Assembly (NCBI RefSeq): GCF_036346875.1
Contig: NZ_CP107852.1
Span: forward strand, 3,658,001-3,722,000
From: Nocardia sp. NBC_00508
GTDB taxonomy: Bacteria > Actinomycetota > Actinomycetes > Mycobacteriales > Mycobacteriaceae
DNA: 64,000 nucleotides
Direction: 5' to 3'
Positions within the stretch are counted from its first letter, which is position 1. Every line of letters starts with the position of its first letter. The translations under genes and the position numbers were made by a program. This document shows positions 25,462-31,666 of this stretch, piece after piece. Below the pieces are notes generated by a model. It did no database searches, was not told the DNA's origin, and saw only the letters and a program-made list of their open reading frames with translations.

Positions 25462-25816
25462 AGCGACACCCACACCGGGTGAGGTGCTGAGCTGGGGCGT
25501 CTCGGCGCTGGCCGGCATCGCGGACAGATACAACCAGATCGCGGACGTGGTCCTGAAGACATCGAACTCGATGCATAAAAATGGAGCGTCTGGGCAAGGA
25601 CAAAGTCGGCAATCCCGTCATGAGTTTCGACGGGTTCATCGTCATCGTCGACCCAGCACTACTGATCACGGCACCGTCTACCGGCCGAAGGACCCATTGG
25701 GCGAGTTCATCCGGCTCACCAACCAGACCACGGATCCATCACTCGACCCTGGCAGGGTCCCCGGCGGCACCGGAGGGACGCCGCCCGGAAACCTGGTGGT
25801 AACCGGTAGGCAGTGA
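25451..25816 (+). pseudogene. Broken partner/effector of the EspC-like protein
   Basis: Starting at ATG 25451, overlapping the EspC-like stop, the first frame reads TPTPGEVLSWGVSALAGIADRYNQIADVVL, the usual N-terminus of the large protein paired with DUF2580 genes. After about 25575 sense continues only in the +1 frame (GKDKVGNPVMSFDGFIVIVD) and from about 25670 returns to the first frame (TVYRPKDPLGEFIRLTNQ) to TGA 25814-25816. Two frame changes in a product far shorter than the several-hundred-residue family norm indicate internal deletion and frameshifts. The original was probably a type VII-secreted effector, but no toxin domain survives. Confidence 0.6.
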
Positions 25817-25839
25817 CAACGACTTCAGGAGAGATACTG

Positions 25840-26229
25840 ATGGAATTCGATATGTCGAAGCTGACGCCCGCGGAACGCGATTTCGTGGACGGGGCTCTGG
25901 CCAGTTGGGTCGGAGTGTCGACGAACGCACCGATCCCAGTGCGCGCACTGGGGTTTGCCGACCGTGATCGGTTCGATGACGAAGCCGCCAGGCTCCGTCG
26001 CGCGGTCCGCGACGGAGCCATGCTGACCGAGGTCGAGACCGCCAGGGTACTGTTTTTGAGCGAACTGTCCTTCGGTAGCGACCTGTTCGGCGCGGGCGTC
26101 GAGTTCCAACTCGTCAACGCGATACGCGACACCGAAGCGATCACGATCCTGCGCTCCCTGCAACGGAAGCTCTACACCCGCGACGGCGCCGAAGCGCTGT
26201 TCTTGCCTGAGCTCTACGCACCCGAATAA
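25840..26229 (+). CDS. Hypothetical protein, 129 residues, end of the type VII remnant locus
   Basis: An acidic, helical, soluble protein (MEFDMSKLTPAERDFVDGALASWVG onward) without signal peptide or membrane segment. The frame is intact, with AGGAGAG ribosome-binding site before ATG 25840. It follows the broken effector by 23 bases in the same orientation. In related actinobacterial loci this position is taken by small proteins that may act as chaperone or immunity partner of the preceding gene; that role is a guess from position. I do not recognise the family. Confidence 0.6.
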   Translation: MEFDMSKLTPAERDFVDGALASWVGVSTNAPIPVRALGFADRDRFDDEAARLRRAVRDGAMLTEVETARVLFLSELSFGSDLFGAGVEFQLVNAIRDTEAITILRSLQRKLYTRDGAEALFLPELYAPE

Positions 26230-26333
26230 GCCCGAACCACAAGATGGGACAGTTCGGAGCGAGGCCGGAAGTAGTCAAACCGGCAGAAACAGGCACCGCC
26301 GATCAAGAAAGTTGTTGCCAGATAACTTTCGCT

Positions 26334-26476
26334 ATCGGGGAGGCAGCGCGTACCACCGTGAGATCGGAGGTAGTCAAATGGCGGCTCGAATAACCCGCTA
26401 CGACCGCCTTTTGACTCCGCTCGATGATTTCAAGTTCTGCAACGCCACCACAGCCGGCTGACTGGGCTGGGACTGT
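26334..26476. repeat. Structured repeat element, copy 2, with a partial third copy
   Basis: Second copy of the element at 24655-24794. The central hairpin here is AGTCAAATGGCGG (26372-26384) pairing with CCGCCTTTTGACT (26404-26416), 12 of 13 pairs. The C:C mismatch of copy 1 is C:G here, the T-A pair of copy 1 is changed to C-G, and two more pairs are added, while the loop sequence differs completely. A shorter related piece, GAGGCCGGAAGTAGTCAAAC, occurs at 26261-26280. This element plus the inverted repeat that follows account for the gene-free stretch 26230-26669. Confidence 0.6.
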
Positions 26477-26484
26477 GGGTGCGT

Positions 26485-26689
26485 GATCGACGGCGGAAGG
26501 TAAGTCGGGTACGGCACCCGGCGTGCCCAGCACTGCTCCGATACACCCATGGAGGGTGGGCTCTACTGGGGGGCATCGCCAGAGACTTCTCTGCCCGAGC
26601 TTCATTCCAGGCATCACCTACCATTGTTTTCATCTGGCGGTACTGGGCGCGTCGGGTGCCGTACCCGGCTTACCTCCCGCAGTTCGATC
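26485..26689. repeat. 205-bp inverted-repeat element (MITE-like)
   Basis: The arms 26485-26533 and 26640-26689 are inverted repeats. The inner 33 bases match at 29 positions and the outer 16 at 14 positions with one extra base. The core shared by both arms is CGGGTGCCGTACCCG. The 106-base interior has no open frame with a plausible start. I see no transposase and cannot identify a target-site duplication. Its right arm abuts and slightly overlaps the end of the truncated Nudix gene. It may be a miniature inverted-repeat element or a large hairpin. Confidence 0.5.
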
Positions 26690-26975
26690 GGAAACCGTTG
26701 GCTTCCAGCGTGGTCAACCGGCTCTGGTTGCGTTCAGAAATCCCAGCTGAGGGTAGGCCAAGGGGCGGTTCTTCCCTGGTCTCGCGGACTACGCGCTGTT
26801 CGAGAGTCTCGCCGATCTCCATGGTGCCGCTCGGTAGGGACCAGTTGCCTGAATCGGCCCGGCGCTGCATGAGAATCGCGCCCGTATCGTCGATGATCGG
26901 GGCAGAGCCGCCAGGAACCAGGCTGTTTGCCTTCGGGGCGTTGGGATCTCGATAGTAGTCGCGTCGATTGCTCAT
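26670..26975 (-). pseudogene. Truncated Nudix hydrolase gene
   Basis: From ATG 26975 the product MSNRRDYYRDPNAPKANSLV parallels the intact neighbour's MGRRDYENDPNAPQPNSLV and continues in register through QRRADSGNWSLPSGTME to the Nudix box, where it reads RETREE and then breaks off. The G that should follow is replaced by Pro-Pro. The remaining 30 residues (LGLPSAGISERNQSRL) have no counterpart in the intact protein. The catalytic box is thus incomplete and the C-terminal half is missing. The break lies about 80 bases from the inverted-repeat element. Confidence 0.65.
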
Positions 26976-27087
26976 TCTCTGCTCGGTTGGATACGGCATG
27001 CCTGATTTGCAGATTTGCTCGAACTGGTCCGGCGGTCTTCCGGATGTATTCCAACGCGTCGGCCTCGGCGCAACGGTATACGCTGCC

Positions 27088-27555
27088 CTATCTGATTACG
27101 GGGTACTTTCCCGAAAGCCAATCGTTTACGCGGCGTCGAATGCTGTTGACCATCGGCAGCGAGTCGATCTCGGCCGAAGAGAACCATGCAACCTCATGAG
27201 ACTCGTCGGAGACGCTGAGTTCTCCGCCGACCGCCTTTCCGAGGAGGCAGATCGAGAATTCTTGTCTGACTTCACCGTCATCGTACGCGAAGACATGGCG
27301 GGGGTTTGTGTAAGTACCGATGATACCCGTTATCTGGATATCTATTCCGGTCTCTTCTTTCGTTTCACGTATACCGCAATCGGCGAGTGACTCACCTAAT
27401 TCCATCTTGCCGCCCGGCAGGGCCCACATTCCGTTATCGGTTCTCCGTTGTAGCAGGATTTGTCCGGCCACATTCACTACCACTACCGAGGCAGCCGGTA
27501 CCAGGCTATTCGGCTGCGGTGCGTTCGGGTCGTTCTCGTAGTCACGTCGTCCCAT
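27088..27555 (-). CDS. Nudix hydrolase
   Basis: A 155-residue Nudix protein. The box GGKMELGESLADCGIRETKE followed by ETGI conforms to Gx5Ex7REUxEExGU, binding the metal that hydrolyses nucleoside diphosphate-linked compounds. The N-terminal RDYENDPNAPQPNSLVP is typical of a Nocardia/Streptomyces subgroup encoded next to XRE regulators. Start is ATG 27555 or 27564; either overlaps the end of the upstream regulator gene by 14 to 23 bases, so translation is coupled. Substrate unknown. GC content around it is clearly lower than in the flanks. Confidence 0.85.
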   Translation of the reverse strand: MGRRDYENDPNAPQPNSLVPAASVVVVNVAGQILLQRRTDNGMWALPGGKMELGESLADCGIRETKEETGIDIQITGIIGTYTNPRHVFAYDDGEVRQEFSICLLGKAVGGELSVSDESHEVAWFSSAEIDSLPMVNSIRRRVNDWLSGKYPVIR

Positions 27556-28303
27556 GATGCCCATCCTCCCAGATACTGACACCACGCGACCATAGCTCTT
27601 CGACGTGGTCATTGAACCGATCGAACATTCCGTCGTTCTGTTCGCGGCGGATATGCAGCATCGGGGAATCGTGGCCCACCCTTCTAGCCAGGATGGGAGT
27701 AACGATCATGTCGTTGTCGAAACGGAATACCGACAAGTTGACATGGCCTGTCTCGAATCTAGCTTCGAGGTTGCCGAGCCCCCGCAGCTTCTGTAGTTCG
27801 CCAGTGGTAACGGCGATGCGCGTAGACAGGGTCAGTGGAACGTTTTCTTCACTCTCTCTTTCGCGGGTGGTCTCGCTCTTCGGGTCTCCTATCAAGAATC
27901 GAACTCGGCATCCGTTCGCTGCTTTCCTTTTCAGGATATTTCCGAAGTTTGCATGTTCCAGCCAGAGAAAATAATTAGTGTACCCCGCGAAAGTGAGTTC
28001 ACGTCGGGCGTTGGAAACCAATGTCCGCCACAACGATGCCGGAGCCGCCGAACGATAGGGGAATACTTGAACAATTTCACGGTCAGGTCCGGTCTTGAGT
28101 GTCACTCGTACTGCTGAAGGCCACAAATCAGCCTCCTCTACTCCTAGGGCTTTGCATACCATCCACCGGTGCCGCGCATGAGGGATGCGCGTAGGGTTCG
28201 ACACCCACCGATTAACTGTCTTGACATCGACATCGCATTTTTCGGCAAGTTGTTGGCCTGTGACACCGGCTTTCGCCATCGCTTGCCGGAGGGCTTCATT
28301 CAC
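27542..28303 (-). CDS. XRE-type HTH protein with phospholipase D-like C-terminal domain (DUF5919 type)
   Basis: A 253-residue protein. Residues 1-65 form a Cro/C1-type helix-turn-helix (VTGQQLAEKCDVDVKTVNRWV), and the remainder a phospholipase-D-like fold. That part has FAGYTNYFLWLEH, a GCRVRFLIGDPKS segment and HVNLSVFRFDND, a degenerate HxK-like motif with Asn in place of Lys. The PLD-like part is therefore probably a ligand- or nucleic-acid-sensing module rather than an active hydrolase (inference). Start GTG 28303 is fixed by GGAGGT nine bases upstream; the open frame before it overlaps nothing convincing. It is coupled to the Nudix gene. At 27841-27900 only 31 of 60 bases are G/C, well below the flanks, indicating transfer. 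Confidence 0.78.
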   Translation of the reverse strand: MNEALRQAMAKAGVTGQQLAEKCDVDVKTVNRWVSNPTRIPHARHRWMVCKALGVEEADLWPSAVRVTLKTGPDREIVQVFPYRSAAPASLWRTLVSNARRELTFAGYTNYFLWLEHANFGNILKRKAANGCRVRFLIGDPKSETTRERESEENVPLTLSTRIAVTTGELQKLRGLGNLEARFETGHVNLSVFRFDNDMIVTPILARRVGHDSPMLHIRREQNDGMFDRFNDHVEELWSRGVSIWEDGHHGTT

Positions 28304-28524
28304 CGTACTACCTCCGATGGCAGGGGGGACAGTCCGAACCTTAACGTGCAAACGTCCCAAACGTCCTGGAAACGTAGTTGGAACGGCCTCGCGCCTGATC
28401 AACGCTGGGATCGCGCCCGGTAGGGAAGCTCAAACTCCGCCCGCCCATCCCGTCCTGATGATGCACTCTCCATCGGGGCCGGGCGCACCTCAACCGTCTT
28501 TCGATGTGAGAGTGGGGGTTACGG

Positions 28525-28998
28525 ATGGAAGCCTGTGGTGACACGCCGCGGTCGCGGTGTCTGTTCTATCGGCGGCAGTGTGACCTGCCCGCGGTGGTCG
28601 ATCCTCCTGAACTCGGGCGGATCGTGCTGCGAGCCGGATCGGTGTGGGCGATGACGATGCCTACTCGGCTGGGGCAGGCGGTGAAAGCGCACATGCAGAG
28701 TCGAGGCGTTCCGCTAGGACCTATTGTGGGACATCCGCGTTCGGGCCGATGGTCCTTTCTCATCCGGCCCGATTTGCCCGACGATGTGCCGCTGTTCGCC
28801 GAGTTGTTCCGGCTGGACGTATCGGTTTGCCGGGAAGGTGCGACCATCGCGCTGCCGTCTCCCACTGCATCGGTCGGCTCGATTCGTTGCTGGATAGAGC
28901 CGCCGCGCAATAGCTTTCGCCCTTCTGGGCAAGTTGTGGTCGAAGCCATTCGGGCATGGGCGGACCAGATTCCGCCCAATCGCCGGGCTCAGGGGTGA
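28525..28998 (+). CDS. Conserved hypothetical actinobacterial protein, 157 residues
   Basis: A soluble protein with CLFYRRQCDLPAVVD near the N-terminus, then GRIVLRAGSVWAMTMP, GPIVGHPRSGRWSFLIRPDLP and FRPSGQVVVEAIRAW. I recall the same pattern in short Nocardia and Streptomyces proteins that are sometimes mislabelled as RNA polymerase subunits; no real polymerase motif is present. It resembles a split SUKH/primase-like recognition domain only vaguely, so no function is proposed. The stop codon overlaps the start of the next gene (TGATG), so the two are one unit. Confidence 0.62.
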   Translation: MEACGDTPRSRCLFYRRQCDLPAVVDPPELGRIVLRAGSVWAMTMPTRLGQAVKAHMQSRGVPLGPIVGHPRSGRWSFLIRPDLPDDVPLFAELFRLDVSVCREGATIALPSPTASVGSIRCWIEPPRNSFRPSGQVVVEAIRAWADQIPPNRRAQG

Positions 28999-29291
28999 TG
29001 CCATATGTCGGACAACCAGATTTCGACGCTGAGATCAGGTGTGTGATGAGCGGCGATTCATCCCCGGATCCGTCAGGGCCGGATGTCCGCCTCAGTGTGT
29101 TCTGGCACGGGCTTCGGCTGGAGTTCGCCGCGTGCTGCACAGCCGCGATGACATTCGCCCAGGAGTGGCGGCGCGTCCACTACCCGGACGCGGTAGAGAT
29201 CTTGCCCGATGGGGCCGAGGGTCTGCCTCGGCTCCCATGCGAACGGTTGTACATGGAGCCGATCGAGCCTCCGGAGAACCGAGATCGTTGA
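28998..29291 (+). CDS. Hypothetical protein, 97 residues, coupled to the preceding gene
   Basis: Begins MPYVGQPDFDAEIRCVMSG at ATG 28998, which shares its A with the TGA of the preceding gene. The peptide contains VRLSVFWHGLRLEFAACCT and ends MEPIEPPENRDR; no signal peptide, no recognised domain. An internal ATG (29046) would give MSGDSSPDPSG. The tight overlap supports a real gene. It converges on the AraC-type regulator with 19 bases between the stops. Confidence 0.5.
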   Translation: MPYVGQPDFDAEIRCVMSGDSSPDPSGPDVRLSVFWHGLRLEFAACCTAAMTFAQEWRRVHYPDAVEILPDGAEGLPRLPCERLYMEPIEPPENRDR

Positions 29292-29310
29292 GCAAGTGGG
29301 CTTTCGGTAC

Positions 29311-30126
29311 TCAGGAGCCAACAGGGCTGCTGCAGGGGGTAGCGGCCGGTACGTCACCTCGGAGAAATGACGTGGGTGGAACGCCCATCAGGCTGCGGAA
29401 GTCGGCCGCCATGTGGGATTGGTCGTAGTAGCCGGTGGCGGCCGCGATGTCGGCCCACGGGGTGTCTCTGGCCTGGGACAAGACCTTGCGGACTCGATCA
29501 ATGCGCGCGAAATGCTTGGGGGAGACGCCGATTCCGCTGGTGAAGAGGTTGCGGAGTTGGCGTTCGCTGACCGACAGTCGCGCGGCGAGCTCGGGGACGG
29601 GAACGGGGTCGTCGTCGGCGATGGCGGCCACCGCTGCGGCGAGCAGGCGGCGGTACGCGCGCTGGGCCGGATCGTCGGCGGCGTGGCGCGGCAGCTCGTC
29701 CGCGAGATAGGGAACTACCTCGTCGGGTTCGAGTTCGACCAACTCGGTGGCGAGGTGGGCGGCCGGGCCGGGTAGATCCGCCAGCCGCACGACCCTATTG
29801 GTGAGGTCCGCGGCCGGGACGCCGAGCAGCGAGGGGATGGCCCCGGGCGCCAGGCGCAGGCGGACGCAGCCCGCCGGTTTGTTCGCCCGCGAGTAGATCG
29901 CCTTGGTCTGCGGCCCGAGCACGAGTGCATCGCGCGGGCCGTCGTGTTCGGCGCGCAGCACGATGGTGGTCGACGTCTGCGGAACGTGTGCGAACGGTTC
30001 GGACAGGTCGAGCACGGTCGGGATCCGGCCGAGTTCGGACAGCCACGGCCGCAGCGACTCCGGCGCGAGCTCGGACGATTCGACCAGGTCGGTCGTTACG
30101 CGAGGCGGGCGCAGCATGGTGGTCAC
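29311..30126 (-). CDS. AraC family transcriptional regulator
   Basis: A 271-residue regulator. The N-terminal two thirds (DUF6597-like effector region, RANKPAGCVRLRLAPG) are typical of AraC proteins that sense small hydrophobic compounds. The C-terminal helix-turn-helix pair is LAARLSVSERQLRNLFTSG and IAAATGYYDQSHMAADFRS, ending GVPPTSFLR. GTG 30126 lies seven bases after TACAGT (30139-30134 on the minus strand), so a leaderless start there is preferred over GTG 30135. It is divergent from the NmrA-type gene and probably controls it. Confidence 0.86.
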   Translation of the reverse strand: MTTMLRPPRVTTDLVESSELAPESLRPWLSELGRIPTVLDLSEPFAHVPQTSTTIVLRAEHDGPRDALVLGPQTKAIYSRANKPAGCVRLRLAPGAIPSLLGVPAADLTNRVVRLADLPGPAAHLATELVELEPDEVVPYLADELPRHAADDPAQRAYRRLLAAAVAAIADDDPVPVPELAARLSVSERQLRNLFTSGIGVSPKHFARIDRVRKVLSQARDTPWADIAAATGYYDQSHMAADFRSLMGVPPTSFLRGDVPAATPCSSPVGS

Positions 30127-30212
30127 CGCATCCACTGTAGGCAGTCCGTGTCCCGCCGGGCGTGCCGAAATTTCCTAGCAGACCTGCGCTGACACGCGGC
30201 ACGGTGGTCCAC

Positions 30213-31088
30213 ATGATCGTGATCACCGGTGCCACCGGCACCATCGGAAGTGAAATCGTCCGTCAGCTCGCCGACCGTGGCGTGCCGGTTCGCGCCGTCA
30301 CCAGGGACCCGGGTCGCGCCGAAGTCCCCGCGGGCGTCGAGGTGGTGCGGGGCGACTACACCGATCTGCCGTCCATGGCGGCAGCGATGAGCGGCGCGGA
30401 CGCCGCGTTCATCGTCGGCGTCCTCGGCCCGGAATATGTGGAGGCCGACCGCGCGCTGGTCGCCACGGCGCGCGACGCGGGTGTGGGCCGCATCGTCAAG
30501 CTTTCCGCCATCGGCACCGGGGATACCGAGCTGGGCCGCGTCGGAACCTGGCATCTGCCCGGTGAGCAGGCCGCGCGCGAGAGTGGCGTCGAGTGGACCA
30601 TCCTGCGGCCGAGTTCCTTTGCCTCCAACACGCTGAGCTGGGCCGAGGCCATCCGCTCCGGAAAGCCGGTGCCGAATATGACCGCCGACGCCGCCCAGGG
30701 TGTCATCGATCCCCGCGATGTCTCCGCGGTCGCTGTCGAGGTGCTGGTGTCCGCCGGCCACGCGGGCCGGGTCTACAACCTCACCGGGCCAGAGCTGCGC
30801 ACTACCCACGACCTGGCCGCCACTATGGCCGCCCTCGTCGGCCATCCGGTCGAGGTCATCGACATCGCGGAAGCCGAAGCGCGCGAATACATGCTCGCGT
30901 CCGGAATGTCGGCCGAGTACGCGGACGGGGCGCTGGCGGGTCAGGCCTACGTGCGTGCGGGAGGCAACGCGATCATCACCGGTGAGGTGGCCGAGATCCT
31001 CGGGCGGGCCCGCACTTACGCCGAATGGGCAGCCGATCATGCGAGCGCTTTCGTGGCCGGAACGAGCGCGTCGACCACCCGCCCATAA
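30213..31088 (+). CDS. NAD(P)-binding NmrA-type atypical SDR protein
   Basis: A 291-residue Rossmann protein starting MIVITGATGTIGSEIV, with the GATGxxG dinucleotide motif at residues 6-12, and the NmrA/azoreductase-like features GDYTDLPSMAAAM, RIVKLSAIG and ILRPSSFASNTL. It lacks the Tyr-x3-Lys of classical SDRs, so it is either an NADPH-dependent quinone/azo reductase-like enzyme or a redox sensor. It is divergently arranged with the AraC regulator, 86 bases apart, the usual layout of a regulator and its target. Confidence 0.86.
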   Translation: MIVITGATGTIGSEIVRQLADRGVPVRAVTRDPGRAEVPAGVEVVRGDYTDLPSMAAAMSGADAAFIVGVLGPEYVEADRALVATARDAGVGRIVKLSAIGTGDTELGRVGTWHLPGEQAARESGVEWTILRPSSFASNTLSWAEAIRSGKPVPNMTADAAQGVIDPRDVSAVAVEVLVSAGHAGRVYNLTGPELRTTHDLAATMAALVGHPVEVIDIAEAEAREYMLASGMSAEYADGALAGQAYVRAGGNAIITGEVAEILGRARTYAEWAADHASAFVAGTSASTTRP

Positions 31089-31185
31089 ATGTGATTGACA
31101 TCACATCGAATTGCCGAACGGTAGGCGCTGGGCAAGGGTGGCATGACTGGCAGGTGGCCAGTCCGCTGACACAAAGGGGATTCGC

Positions 31186-31530
31186 ATGCGTCGTCGGGTC
31201 ATGTCGGTCGTGGTAGCGCTCGTAGCGGGAGGTTCGGCCGCGGCGTTCGGTAGTGCGAGCGCGTCCGCGGTGGCGGTGAACCCGTTCCCGGGTGGGACCG
31301 AGGTCTACTTCGACCACGGTGAGTCCGCCGCGATCGCGAACCTGAACCTCGGACCGGCGCTGAGCCAGGTCGCCGTCGCCTGGTCGCCCGGAGCGAAAGC
31401 GATGCTCGGAGCGGGGATCACCGAGCACGCCCGGTGGGCAAGCGAATCCCCGACGGGCGGGGTGTCGATCGAGGTGTACGGGATGTTCATCCAACCCTCG
31501 CTCGTCACCGTGACCACCCTTCGGGGCTGA
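31186..31530 (+). CDS. Small secreted protein of unknown function
   Basis: A 114-residue protein with a Sec signal peptide (MRRRVMSVVVALVAGGSAAAFGS, cleavage predicted after ASASA about residue 28) and a mature part of about 86 residues (VNPFPGGTEVYFDHGESAAIANLNLG) without cysteines. AAAGGGG lies before ATG 31186. No family recognised; similar short exported proteins are common in Nocardia. A strong hairpin terminator follows at 31622-31658. Confidence 0.68.
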   Translation: MRRRVMSVVVALVAGGSAAAFGSASASAVAVNPFPGGTEVYFDHGESAAIANLNLGPALSQVAVAWSPGAKAMLGAGITEHARWASESPTGGVSIEVYGMFIQPSLVTVTTLRG

Positions 31531-31621
31531 GCTCTTCCATTTCGGATTCCGTTGCGCCGGGAGTACTCTCACCAATGCCGTTATACGCATATGCGCTGAC
31601 GCGAAAGCCGCCTGGCGATAC

Positions 31622-31658
31622 CCGGACGGGACGGCACTCCGTGTGCGGTCCCGTCCGG
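31622..31658. terminator. Bidirectional terminator between secreted protein and copA
   Basis: The 11-bp arms CCGGACGGGAC (31622-31632) and GTCCCGTCCGG (31648-31658) are perfectly complementary around a 15-base loop; TGTTTCTGTT follows on the plus strand. It lies 8 bases past the copA stop on the other strand, so it likely ends both transcripts. Confidence 0.7.
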
Positions 31659-31666
31659 TGTTTCTG

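Noticed and set aside
26303..26617. Minus-strand frame covering repeat copy 2 and the inverted-repeat element
   Set aside because: Copy 1 of the same repeat has indels that destroy this frame, so the conservation is not at protein level.
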